This document shows, piece after piece, positions 37,404 to 45,359 of a DNA stretch of 64,000 bases (its first letter is position 1; every line of letters begins with the position of its first letter). Below the pieces are notes generated by a model. That model was not told where the DNA came from, did no database searches, and was given only the letters and a program-made list of their open reading frames with translations. Source of the stretch: Halorientalis persicus (GTDB lineage: Archaea; Halobacteriota; Halobacteria; Halobacteriales; Haloarculaceae); NCBI RefSeq assembly GCF_900110215.1, contig NZ_FOCX01000007.1:62001-126000 (forward strand), in the 5' to 3' direction. Both the position numbers and the translations under genes were made by a program.

Positions 37404-38006
37404 TCAGGGGTGTTCCGGGTCGTACTCGTCGTGGAGTGTCTCGGCGAGCAGGCCGCCGGCGTCCAGCGCGATGTAGATCACGAAAAACGGTTCGGTCGCG
37501 GGACGGATGTAGAATACCTCGTAGGGCGGATCGACGCCACCGCCCTCGATCTTTCCGAGCATGGGCTCGATGGTCTTGCGACCGTCACGGAACTCGGCGA
37601 ACAGATCCCGCTCGCCGGGCTGTCTGGCGACGACGTAGAGGACGCCGTTTGGCTCGCCGTCGGTGTCGAACGTCTGTGTGGGGTAGATCGGCATCTCCTC
37701 GGTGCGAGCCTGCTGGAAGGTCTCTTTGGCGCGCTCGAAGATATCGGGCGTGTCGTCGGCGACGAACAGCAGTGTGCGATTCAGGACGGTCAGGTCGGTG
37801 ATCGTGGCCGGTTCCTCGCTCCAGTCGAGCGTGGCCTCGACGAGATGGCCCGGGCGGAGGTCGGCGACGGCCTCGGCCAGGGGGTCGTCGTACCCGTCGG
37901 TGCGGACGTAGGTCGGCTGTTCGGTCCCCTGCTCGACGAAACTCAACTCCCCCGCGCCGCGGTCGCTCCCGTAGACCCGATAGGTCCCGGACTCGGTCGC
38001 CGTCAT
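37404..38006 (-). CDS. DUF6663-like haloarchaeal protein
   Basis: A 200-aa soluble protein beginning MTATESGTYRVYGS. It has a beta-rich first half (VYGSDRGAGELSFVEQG; LRPGHLVEATLDW; TITDLTVLNRTLLFV) and a second half with the segment ERAKETFQQARTEEMPIYP and the closing FFVIYIALDAGGLLAETLH. The pattern recalls a haloarchaeal DUF6663 family of unknown function; the name is from memory. ATG 38006 is chosen because the 48-nt upstream extension runs into the intergenic promoter region. It is divergent from the 38111 gene. Confidence 0.72.
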   Translation of the reverse strand: MTATESGTYRVYGSDRGAGELSFVEQGTEQPTYVRTDGYDDPLAEAVADLRPGHLVEATLDWSEEPATITDLTVLNRTLLFVADDTPDIFERAKETFQQARTEEMPIYPTQTFDTDGEPNGVLYVVARQPGERDLFAEFRDGRKTIEPMLGKIEGGGVDPPYEVFYIRPATEPFFVIYIALDAGGLLAETLHDEYDPEHP

Positions 38007-38110
38007 CACCGATACTTGCCCGGCCGGCCATTTAGATTCACGGATGTGATACACCCCGGAACCCTAATAGTCGGAACGCGAAACCTTGCGGAGAGCCAGA
38101 GTGAACGCGC

Positions 38111-38713
38111 ATGGGCAAGGTTTCAATAGCCGAGAGTGAGTTCGAGAGCGAAGTCGTCTCGCGTGGCGAACAGGTTACGTTTCGGCTCGTCGTCGAGTAC
38201 GAGACGCCGAGCGGGGACGAGTTCGTCGAACGGTCGACGCTGGCCGCCGACTCGCGCTCGGACCTGACGACCGAGGCAGTGTCGGCGGCGCTGACCGAGT
38301 GGGCGGACGAGCGCGACGTGGCGGCGGTCAGCGGGTTCAGCGTCGTCGAAGAACAACTCGCACGTCGCGGCGGCGAGGCACCGGACACTGGAGACGAGGC
38401 GTTGCTGGTCGACCCATCGGACCGCGAAACGAAGTCCGAACGGACCACGGAGGAGGCGGTGGCCAGGTCCTCGCGGTACGTCGAGGGCGACCACCTGCTC
38501 TACTACGAGGGCGGGCCGGACAGTACGGTCTACGGGCACACGACGGAAGGCATCGTCGCGGAAGCGCCGCCGATCGAACACCAGCACCGCGAGAACGAAC
38601 CGGACAAGATCCGCCTCGACGTGGGCAAGCGAACCAAGATCGTCCCGCTCGAGTGGGTGATCGGCCACGCCGACGAAGCCGACGAGCCCATCGACAAACC
38701 CCGGGATCTCTGA
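38111..38713 (+). CDS. Conserved haloarchaeal protein of unknown function (200 aa)
   Basis: An acidic, soluble protein. Residues 1-70 alternate strands and helices (VSIAESEFESEVVSRG; TFRLVVEYETPSGDEFVER). The central linker (about 75-120) is Glu/Asp/Arg-rich. The C-terminal region (DHLLYYEGGPDSTVYGHTT; DKIRLDVGKRTKIVPLEWV) looks like a small beta domain. I recognise no family. It is followed after 30 nt by the BtuF-like gene, with a T-run (38713-38720) between. Confidence 0.75.
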   Translation: MGKVSIAESEFESEVVSRGEQVTFRLVVEYETPSGDEFVERSTLAADSRSDLTTEAVSAALTEWADERDVAAVSGFSVVEEQLARRGGEAPDTGDEALLVDPSDRETKSERTTEEAVARSSRYVEGDHLLYYEGGPDSTVYGHTTEGIVAEAPPIEHQHRENEPDKIRLDVGKRTKIVPLEWVIGHADEADEPIDKPRDL

Positions 38714-38723
38714 TTTTTTTAGG
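38711..38723 (+). promoter_or_regulatory. T-rich element: terminator of the upstream gene and TATA-like site of the btuF-like gene
   Basis: The tract tgattttttta starts at the stop codon of the 38111 gene and is centred about 27 nt before the ATG at 38744. It therefore suits both a T-tract terminator and a TATA-like promoter; the sequence alone cannot separate these. Confidence 0.4.
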
Positions 38724-38743
38724 ATGGGGGCCGTAGCCGGCCC

Positions 38744-39658
38744 ATGCGCATCGTCTCGCTGCTCCCCTCGGCGACGGAGATCGTCTACGCCCTGGGACTG
38801 GAACCCGTCGGCGTCTCCCACGAGTGTGACTACCCGCCGGCGGCCAGGGAGCAACCGGCCGTCAACCGCTCGCGGGTCGACCCCGAGGCGAGCAGTCGAG
38901 AGATCAACCAGCAGGTCGCCGACGCCGAGGACAGCGGCGACGGCGTCTACGAGATCGACCTCGATACCCTGGAGCGACTGGACCCGGATCTGGTCATCTC
39001 CCAGGGCATCTGTGACGTGTGTGCCGTCGACGAGGTGCTGGTCCGGGACGCCGTCGAACGGCTCAATCTGGACGCCGCCGTGCTCACGACCGATCCCCAC
39101 AGCCTGGACGACGTGTTCGCGGACATCCGCCGGATCGGGGACGCGACGGGGACGAGCGAGCGCGCCGCGGACCTCGTCGCGGACCTGCGCGAACGGGTCA
39201 CGGCGGTCGAGCGAACGGCGGCGGCCGCCGAGGATCGCCCGCGTGTGGCGGTACTGGACTGGCTCGACCCCGTGATGGTCGCGGGCCACTGGGTCCCCGA
39301 GATGGTCGAACTGGCGGGCGGCGCGTACGGCATGGCCGACCCGGGCGCGCGGTCCGAGCCCCGGGAGTTCGACGAAGTTCGGGAGTACGACCCCGAGGTC
39401 CTCGTGGCCGCGCCATGCGGCTTCGAACTGGACCAGACCGAGCGCAATCGCGACGACCTGCTCGACCGCGAGGGGTGGAGCAAGCTGACCGCGGTGCAGA
39501 ACGGGCAGGCCTTCGCGATGGACGGGCACCACTACGTGAACCGGCCCGGCCCGCGGCTGGTCGACACGCTCGAACACCTGGCGGCGTGCGTCCATCCGGG
39601 CCTGTTCGACGTGCCGCCGAGTTCCGTCGTCCGACCGTACCCGAACGCGCTGGCCTGA
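38744..39658 (+). CDS. Cytosolic BtuF-like cobalamin-binding/periplasmic-binding-fold protein
   Basis: A 304-aa protein of the BtuF/FepB substrate-binding fold. The start MRIVSLLPSATEIVYALGLE is typical and directly begins the first strand, so there is no signal peptide or lipobox, unlike true ABC binding proteins. Other hallmarks are GVSHECDYPP, LDPDLVISQGICDVCAVD with two Cys, and VLDWLDPVMVAGHWVPEM. Such signal-less versions are frequent in haloarchaea and bacteria, often annotated 'cobalamin-binding protein'. Ligand binding is inferred; no ABC partner is near. The following JAMM gene starts one base after its stop. Confidence 0.82.
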   Translation: MRIVSLLPSATEIVYALGLEPVGVSHECDYPPAAREQPAVNRSRVDPEASSREINQQVADAEDSGDGVYEIDLDTLERLDPDLVISQGICDVCAVDEVLVRDAVERLNLDAAVLTTDPHSLDDVFADIRRIGDATGTSERAADLVADLRERVTAVERTAAAAEDRPRVAVLDWLDPVMVAGHWVPEMVELAGGAYGMADPGARSEPREFDEVREYDPEVLVAAPCGFELDQTERNRDDLLDREGWSKLTAVQNGQAFAMDGHHYVNRPGPRLVDTLEHLAACVHPGLFDVPPSSVVRPYPNALA

Positions 39659-39659
39659 G

Positions 39660-40130
39660 ATGCTCGAACTGACGCGCGCGGTGTACGACGACCTGATCGC
39701 TCACGCTCGCGAGAGTACGCCCGAGGAGTGCTGTGGGGTGCTGGGGGGCGCACGCGAGGGCGACTGGAAGGAGCCCTCGGAACGAGCGAGCGGGCGCAGC
39801 GCGCCCGCGAGCACCGCCGACCGCTACCGGCGAGCCGAAAACGTCGCCGCGGAGCCGCGGACGGCCTACGAACTCGATCCCGAAGAACAGCTGGCGCATA
39901 TGCAGGCCATCGAGGACGCGGGGCGGGAGGTCGTCGGGTTCGCCCACTCGCATCCGGCGGGGCCGCCGGTACCGAGCCGGACGGACGAACGGCAGGCGAC
40001 CTGGTCGGGCTACTCGTACGTCATCGTCGCACTGGGCGGGGCGGAACCGTTCGTGGGGTCCTGGCGCTGGACGGGGGAGACCTTCGAGCAAGAGACCGTG
40101 GCCGTTCAGAGCGCCGACAGCCCGACGTAG
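39660..40130 (+). CDS. JAMM/MPN+ metalloprotease (desampylase-like)
   Basis: A 156-aa JAB1/MPN+ zinc protease. The JAMM signature is complete: an upstream Glu in the first helix region (PEECCGVLGG), then His96-x-His98 and Asp109 as HSHPAGPPVPSRTD, the H-x-H-x10-D pattern. Established knowledge: haloarchaeal JAMM1 removes ubiquitin-like SAMPs from target proteins, while related enzymes act on Cys-containing sulfur carriers. The E1-like ubaA lies about 0.4 kb away, which supports a role in SAMP biology. Residues about 37-55 (WKEPSERASGRSAPASTA) look like an insert and are encoded by a GC palindrome. Confidence 0.88.
   Translation: MLELTRAVYDDLIAHARESTPEECCGVLGGAREGDWKEPSERASGRSAPASTADRYRRAENVAAEPRTAYELDPEEQLAHMQAIEDAGREVVGFAHSHPAGPPVPSRTDERQATWSGYSYVIVALGGAEPFVGSWRWTGETFEQETVAVQSADSPT
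39790..39808. repeat. Perfect GC palindrome inside the JAMM gene
   Basis: GCGGGCGC (39790-39797), a 3-nt AGC loop and GCGCCCGC (39801-39808) form an 8-bp stem within the insert-like segment of the JAMM protein. The flanks carry GAGCGA and GCGAGC. Short palindromes of this kind recur in haloarchaeal genomes at poorly conserved sites. Confidence 0.6.
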
Positions 40131-40474
40131 ACGTTCGTGACGACGATGAGGGTTCCCAGGCCCGTGACGGAGAGGATCCAGGAGCGCCACAGCGGCACCC
40201 GCTCGATGGTGTCGCGGTAGGTCAACAGCGTGACGCCGACGATCAACGCGACGGCGGCCTTCATCGCGAGCATCAGCAAGGGGTGGTGGGCGAGCAACTG
40301 CCGCACGAAGGGGTTGGCTTCCATCCCGACGTCGCCGGTGAACGCCAGCGCGATCAGCGTCGAGACGGCGTCGCCGAAGCCCCAGACGAACACCAGGGCG
40401 AACACCGACTCGACGTAGCCGGGCTTTTCGAGGCCGAACGCCGGCAGTCCAGTTTCCAGTGATGAGATCGACAT
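40106..40474 (-). CDS. DUF5658-like small membrane protein
   Basis: A protein of about 122 aa with three hydrophobic segments. The first contains SVFALVFVWGFGDAVSTLIAL with a polar Gly-Asp-Ala-x-Ser-Thr motif. The loop GMEANPFVRQLLAHHP follows, then MLAMKAAVALIVGVTLLTY and a final segment (WILSVTGLGTLIVVTNVY). The 'GD..ST......EANP' arrangement is typical of DUF5658, whose function is unknown. ATG 40474 is preferred over the upstream start at 40537. Its 3' end overlaps the JAMM gene by 25 nt, convergently. Confidence 0.78.
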   Translation of the reverse strand: MSISSLETGLPAFGLEKPGYVESVFALVFVWGFGDAVSTLIALAFTGDVGMEANPFVRQLLAHHPLLMLAMKAAVALIVGVTLLTYRDTIERVPLWRSWILSVTGLGTLIVVTNVYVGLSAL

Positions 40475-40560
40475 CGAGAGGAGGCCACCTGACTGCCTAC
40501 ACGTTGGCGAAAATCCCCCATAAACATACGCGCCCAATTATAGAAAATGAAAGCAGCAGA

Positions 40561-41397
40561 TCAGTCCGCGCCGATGGCGCAGGTCTCGACGTACGCCACG
40601 TCCTGGACGGAGGAGATGGCGGGGTCGTCAGAACAGACCGGGCAGTCGGGGGCGGGCTGGACCGGGATTTCCTCGAAGGTCATGTCCATGGCGTCGTAAA
40701 AGATCATCCGGCCGTCCAGCGTGTCGGCCTCGGGGGCGAGGCCCGCGTCCTGCAGGATCCACTTTACCGTTTCAGTCGCCTGGATGCAGCCCACGGTGCC
40801 CGGGAGGACGCCGAGGACGCCCGCCTCCGAGCAGTCGGGGATCTCCCCGGCCGGCGGTGCCTCGGGGAACAGACACCGGTAGCATGGCCGGCCCTCGGTG
40901 AAAGAGGTGATCTGGCCCTCGAAGCGGTAGATCGCGCCATGGGAGAAGGGGACGCCCGCGAGCGTGCAGGCGTCGTTGACGAGAAAGCGCGTCTCGAAGT
41001 TGTCGCTGCCGTCGACGACGAAGTCGTAGTCGGCGATCAACGCGTCGACGTTGTCGGCGGTCACGCGGGTCTCGTGAGCGTCGACGGTCACGTCAGGGTT
41101 GAGGTCGGCGACGAACTCGGCGGCGCTCTCGACTTTCTGCCGGCCCACGTCGGCGTCGGCGTGGACGATCTGGCGCTGGAGATTGGAGCGTTCGACCACG
41201 TCGTCGTCGGCGATGCCCAGCCTACCGACGCCCGCGGCCGCCAGGTACTGGATGATCGGCGAGCCGAGGCCGCCGGCCCCGAGGACGAGTACGTCGGCGT
41301 CGAGGAGCGCTTTCTGGCCGTCCGGGCCCACGTCGTCCATGATGATGTGCCGGGAGTACCGGTCCAGTTGCGTGGGATCGAGATTGAGGTCGCTCAT
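40561..41397 (-). CDS. ubaA: E1-like SAMP-activating enzyme UbaA (ThiF/MoeB family)
   Basis: A 278-aa ubiquitin-activating-like enzyme. The N-terminal RYSRHIIMDDVG and nucleotide site LGAGGLGSPIIQYLAAAGVG (about 40-59) define the ThiF/MoeB family. VDGSDNFETRFLVND carries the ATP/Mg residues. A likely catalytic Cys is in DCSEAGVLG at residue 189, matching C188 described for Haloferax UbaA. Zn-binding pairs are CYRCLFP and CPVCSD. Established knowledge: UbaA adenylates SAMP proteins for protein modification and for sulfur transfer in molybdopterin and tRNA thiolation. Confidence 0.93.
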   Translation of the reverse strand: MSDLNLDPTQLDRYSRHIIMDDVGPDGQKALLDADVLVLGAGGLGSPIIQYLAAAGVGRLGIADDDVVERSNLQRQIVHADADVGRQKVESAAEFVADLNPDVTVDAHETRVTADNVDALIADYDFVVDGSDNFETRFLVNDACTLAGVPFSHGAIYRFEGQITSFTEGRPCYRCLFPEAPPAGEIPDCSEAGVLGVLPGTVGCIQATETVKWILQDAGLAPEADTLDGRMIFYDAMDMTFEEIPVQPAPDCPVCSDDPAISSVQDVAYVETCAIGAD

Positions 41398-41454
41398 ATC
41401 CCGGTTTGGCGGGCGGGGCGGTTAAGCGTGCGGTCGAACCGGCGTTGGGGAGAA

Positions 41455-42957
41455 CTACAGGTCGTAGAGGTCGCCGAACTTCCCGCGGGCGTAGTCGACG
41501 AAGTAGTCCGCGGTGAACGCCTCGCCGGTCGCCTCCTCGATCAGGTCGTCGGTGGTGTACCGACAGCCGTGCCGGTGGACGTTCTCGGTGAGCCAGTCGT
41601 GGAGCCCCTGGAACTCGCCCGCACGGATGTCGTCGTCCAGGTTTCCGAGGTCGTCTTCTGCGGCCGCAAAGAGCTGCGCCGCCAGCACGCTCCCCAGCGA
41701 GTAGGTCGGGAAGTAGCCGAAGTTGCCGTGGGTCCAGTGGATGTCCTGCAGACAGCCCTCGGCGTCGGTGTCGGGCCGCACACCCAGATACTCGTCCATC
41801 TTGTCGTTCCAGACCTGCGGGATCTCCGCGACCTCCAGATCGCCCCGCACCAGATCGCGTTCGATCTCGAACCGGAGGATGATGTGGAGGTGGTAGGTGA
41901 GTTCGTCCGCCTCGACCCGGATCAGGTTGTCCGGGTAGATCTGGTTGGCCGCCTCGTACAGTTCGCGGGGGGACACGTCGCTCCCGAGGTGGTCGTTCAC
42001 CGTGTCCCCGAACAGGTCCCAGAACGGCCGGGAGCGGCCGACGTGGTTCTCCCAGAGCCGGGACTGGGACTCGTGGACCGACAAGTCACGGGACTGGCCC
42101 AGCGGTGTCCCGTACTCGTCCTGTGGCAGACCGAGCGTGTAGGTGGCGTGGCCGAACTCGTGGATCGTCGAGCCCAGCGCGTCCAGGGGATCGTCCGGTT
42201 TGAACCGCGTCGTCACGCGGGCGTCGAACTGCGTCCCCATCGAGAAGGGGTGAGCGGCGGTGTCGAGTCGGCCCCGATCCCAGTCGTAGCCCAGCGTGTC
42301 CAGCGCGTCCCGGACGAGATCCTCCTGGGTCTCGTCGTCGTACGTGCCCTCGAAGGGATCGGCGAGGTCGGCGTCGCTGTCCTCGATGGCCTCGATCAGC
42401 GGTACCAGTTCCTCGCGCAGGCGTTCGAGGATGCGCTCGGCGGTGTCGATCCCGAGGTAGGGCTCGTACTCCTCGAACAGCACTTCGTAGGGGTCCCGGT
42501 CGGGGTCGATCTGGGCGGCGTACTCGCGTTTCAGTTCGACGATCCGTTCGAGCGTGGGCGCGAATTCGTCCCAGTCGTCCTCGGCCTTGGCCTGCTCCCA
42601 CGTCGGAAGGGCGTTGGCGGTGGTCTCGGAGATCTCCTCGACCAGATCGCCGTCGACGCGGGTCGCACGTTCGTGTTCGCGGCGGACCTCGCGGACGACG
42701 GCGGCCTGGTCGTCGTCCAGATCCTGGCCGTCCAGTGTGTCCAGATACTCGGCGAGGTCGTCGTCGGTAAGTAGTTCGTGGTGGAGCGCCGACAGCGCAG
42801 CGGTCTGCTGGGAGCGGGCGGGCGTCCCGCCCTCGGGCATCGTCACCTGCTGATCCCAGTTGAGGATACCGGCGGCGTTGCCGACGTTGGTCATCCGGCG
42901 GACGTGCTCCGTGAGGGACTCGTACGCGTCCGGATGCTCGGCCTGATCCGTTGCCAT
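41455..42957 (-). CDS. M32 family metallocarboxypeptidase
   Basis: A 500-aa carboxypeptidase Taq-type enzyme, a cytosolic zinc carboxypeptidase that trims C-terminal residues. The HEXXH motif is STIHEFGHATYTLG (about 258), with the third-ligand helix in LSVHESQSRLWENHVGRS. The M32-specific N-terminal segment NAAGILNWDQQVTMPEGG and the HWTHGNFGYFPTYSLG region near the C-terminus are also present. The length agrees with the family (about 500). It is upstream of and on the same strand as ubaA, with a 57-nt gap. Confidence 0.95.
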   Translation of the reverse strand: MATDQAEHPDAYESLTEHVRRMTNVGNAAGILNWDQQVTMPEGGTPARSQQTAALSALHHELLTDDDLAEYLDTLDGQDLDDDQAAVVREVRREHERATRVDGDLVEEISETTANALPTWEQAKAEDDWDEFAPTLERIVELKREYAAQIDPDRDPYEVLFEEYEPYLGIDTAERILERLREELVPLIEAIEDSDADLADPFEGTYDDETQEDLVRDALDTLGYDWDRGRLDTAAHPFSMGTQFDARVTTRFKPDDPLDALGSTIHEFGHATYTLGLPQDEYGTPLGQSRDLSVHESQSRLWENHVGRSRPFWDLFGDTVNDHLGSDVSPRELYEAANQIYPDNLIRVEADELTYHLHIILRFEIERDLVRGDLEVAEIPQVWNDKMDEYLGVRPDTDAEGCLQDIHWTHGNFGYFPTYSLGSVLAAQLFAAAEDDLGNLDDDIRAGEFQGLHDWLTENVHRHGCRYTTDDLIEEATGEAFTADYFVDYARGKFGDLYDL

Positions 42958-43126
42958 GCGCGGACCTTCGGCCGACGCGGCAAAAGGATTGGTTCCCCGG
43001 CAGTCACCCCCACACCAGTTCCAGAGTTGATAATCGCGGCGTAACAGCTATTCAATGGGGTTCGTGAGATAGAGTGACAGGCCCGGTCGATGGAGTGTCG
43101 GCGGGACCCGGCCGCTGGGGACAACG

Positions 43127-44626
43127 ATGAAAATCGACATCGACGCCTTGGAGGAACTGAATCTACTCACCCGTGACGGCACGGAGCGAGCCAACGGTGC
43201 GCTCACCGACATGACGGCGGCCAGTACCGCCATCGGGACCACCAAGATTCTGCTGGTGAACCACGAGGACATCATCGAGCGGATCGACAGCGGCGGCTAC
43301 GAGGTCGTGCGCTTCGACATCGAGGGGAAACTGTCCGGGACCGCCCTCCTCCTGTTCGACCGGCCGGCGACGGAGGCCGTCGTCGAGGCGCTGGTCCCCG
43401 GCGAGGCCGACGAGTCGATGGCCTCCGCGGGGCTCAAGGAGATGGCCAACATCATGATGGGATCGTTCACGACCGACTGGGGCGATCACCTGAGTGCCGG
43501 TCTCTCGATGACCGCGCCGACGTACCTCGACGACCCGGACGCCGACGCGCTCCAGCTCGACCCCACCGGCCCCGAAACCGACAGCACGCTCGTCTTCCAG
43601 AGTTCGATCACCTGGCGGTCGGGCGAGGGCCGCATCGACATCTACCTCGCGCCCGACCGGTCGGCGCTCGATCCCGTGTTCTCGGAAGCCGAGCGCGACG
43701 AGATCGCGGAGCGAGACGACGAACTCGACGGCCTGATCGCCCCCGACGAGGACGACGAACCGACCACCGCGGCCGCCGACACTGCGACGCCCGACCCCGC
43801 GGCCGCAGACACAACCACCGACGACGAGCGCGAGGACGGCGACCCCTTCGGCGGGAGCGCCGAGGGCGCGTTCGGCGCGAGCGACGACGCCGACGGCTTG
43901 GGTACCGACGACGCGACGAGTGACGGCCCGGGCTCGTTCGACCCCGGCGACGAGGACGACCTCTTCGGCTTCGAGGAGGGAGCCGAGGGGGCCGACGAGA
44001 TCCCGCTGGAGAAGCTGTCGGTGTTCAGCGACCTGACCAAGGAGGGCACCGAGGCGGCGGCCGAACGCGTGACCCAGATGACCGGCATCGAGACCAGCAC
44101 GGAGATCGCCGGAATCACGTTCACCCCCATCGACGACATCGCCGCGCAACTGGAGGACGGCGACTACGTCGGCACGACCGTCGAGTTCGACGGGACACCC
44201 AGCGGGTCGCTGGTGATCCTCTTCGACGAGGACTCCGCCGAGAACATCGCCGAGGAGATGCTGCCCGTCGATCCCGACGAGGACGGCCTCACCGGGATGC
44301 ACGAGAGCGCCATCGAGGAACTGGGCAACATCATGACCAGCGGCTTCATCGACGGCTGGGCCAACGTCCTCGAAACCGGCGTGGAACACACCCCGCCCGA
44401 GTACGTCGGCGACATGAACATGGCCTTCGTCGAGTTGATCACCGAGCAACTGGGCCCGTTCCAGACCCACGCGTTCACCATCGAGTCGACCCTCCAGACC
44501 GACGACGTGGAATTCACCTGTGAGATCCACGCCCTGCCCGACGAGGGCGACCTCAGCTCGGCGCTGAAGGCGCTCGCGGTCGACCGGAAAGACCAGACCG
44601 ACGCCGATCCGAGCGACCTGTTCTAG
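43127..44626 (+). CDS. CheC-type chemotaxis phosphatase with two CheC domains
   Basis: A 499-aa protein with two CheC halves (about 1-190 and 300-480) separated by an acidic linker of about 110 residues. Each half keeps the phosphatase motif [DS]-x3-E-x2-N-x22-P: SAGLKEMAN followed 22 residues later by P, and SAIEELGN likewise. Established knowledge: CheC dephosphorylates CheY-P and works with CheD. No che or archaellum gene lies nearby, so this is an orphan copy. ATG 43127 directly begins the first domain (MKIDIDALEELNLLTRDG). Its stop overlaps the convergent lipoprotein stop in a shared CTAG. Confidence 0.9.
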   Translation: MKIDIDALEELNLLTRDGTERANGALTDMTAASTAIGTTKILLVNHEDIIERIDSGGYEVVRFDIEGKLSGTALLLFDRPATEAVVEALVPGEADESMASAGLKEMANIMMGSFTTDWGDHLSAGLSMTAPTYLDDPDADALQLDPTGPETDSTLVFQSSITWRSGEGRIDIYLAPDRSALDPVFSEAERDEIAERDDELDGLIAPDEDDEPTTAAADTATPDPAAADTTTDDEREDGDPFGGSAEGAFGASDDADGLGTDDATSDGPGSFDPGDEDDLFGFEEGAEGADEIPLEKLSVFSDLTKEGTEAAAERVTQMTGIETSTEIAGITFTPIDDIAAQLEDGDYVGTTVEFDGTPSGSLVILFDEDSAENIAEEMLPVDPDEDGLTGMHESAIEELGNIMTSGFIDGWANVLETGVEHTPPEYVGDMNMAFVELITEQLGPFQTHAFTIESTLQTDDVEFTCEIHALPDEGDLSSALKALAVDRKDQTDADPSDLF

Positions 44627-45324
44627 GCGTACCGCATCGTCGTCTCCGAGACCCACACCGACACCGTCGCCGTGTGTTCCTGATCGGCCAGCCGTACGGT
44701 CGCCTCGACGGCACGGGGTGTGACCTCGACGATCCGCTCGAACGGCACCGACGGCTCCGAGACGACCTCGCCGTCGCGGTCACGTACCGTTGTCTGCTGG
44801 ACGGAGACCGCCATCTCGCCGTTCTCGCGGGTGATCCCGACGCTTGCCGCGGGGTCACCATCGATCCGCTCCTCGATCCGCTGGGCGACCGCGTCGGCTC
44901 CCACCGATGCACACTCGGTCGTCGCCCAGTCCTCGAAGGGCGTCGTCTCGTACACCGGTTCGCGCTCCGGTGGCTCGCCCTGCTCGATCTCGGTCCGGTT
45001 CGTGTGCCGCCACGCGGCGACGTACTTGACCGCGTGCTCGTCTTCGAGGTACTCCAGTTCGTCGTCCGCGACCGTTCGGTCGGCCGTGATCGGTTCGGCC
45101 CCACCGCGAACGGGGTCGGACGTATCCCGGCCGTCGGCGGTCCCCGTCTCACCATCTGTGTCATCGCCACCGGCCGCCTCGGTCGGATCGGGCGTCGATT
45201 CGGTCGCGGTCGGTGCGGCCGTCGCACCGTCGTCGGGTCGCGATCCCGGTTCGCTCACACAGCCGGTCAGGCCACCGAGACCGGCGAGCGCGAGCCCGCG
45301 GAGGAGGGGCCTGCGTCGCGTCAT
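44623..45324 (-). CDS. Haloarchaeal lipoprotein of unknown function
   Basis: A 233-aa predicted lipoprotein: twin-Arg n-region (TRRRPLLRGLALAGLGG), lipobox LTGC with Cys near 22, then a low-complexity Thr/Asp/Gly linker to about 75. The folded part (about 80-233) has a helix-rich start and a strand-rich end (GEMAVSVQQTTVRDRDG; VEATVRLADQEHTATVSVWVSE). I recognise no family. It is predicted to be Tat-exported and lipid-anchored outside the cell. Confidence 0.78.
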   Translation of the reverse strand: MTRRRPLLRGLALAGLGGLTGCVSEPGSRPDDGATAAPTATESTPDPTEAAGGDDTDGETGTADGRDTSDPVRGGAEPITADRTVADDELEYLEDEHAVKYVAAWRHTNRTEIEQGEPPEREPVYETTPFEDWATTECASVGADAVAQRIEERIDGDPAASVGITRENGEMAVSVQQTTVRDRDGEVVSEPSVPFERIVEVTPRAVEATVRLADQEHTATVSVWVSETTMRYA

Positions 45325-45359
45325 TCGTTCGAACGTCCGTGGCGACCCATAAGTGCTTT

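Noticed and set aside
37996-38110. A possible longer start for the 37404-38006 gene
   Set aside because: The extra residues would run through the divergent promoter region and show no conservation-like pattern.
40459-42774. A 771-codon open frame opposite ubaA and the M32 carboxypeptidase
   Set aside because: It is an antisense shadow of two recognised genes; high GC produces long open frames, and it has no domain, signal or start context.
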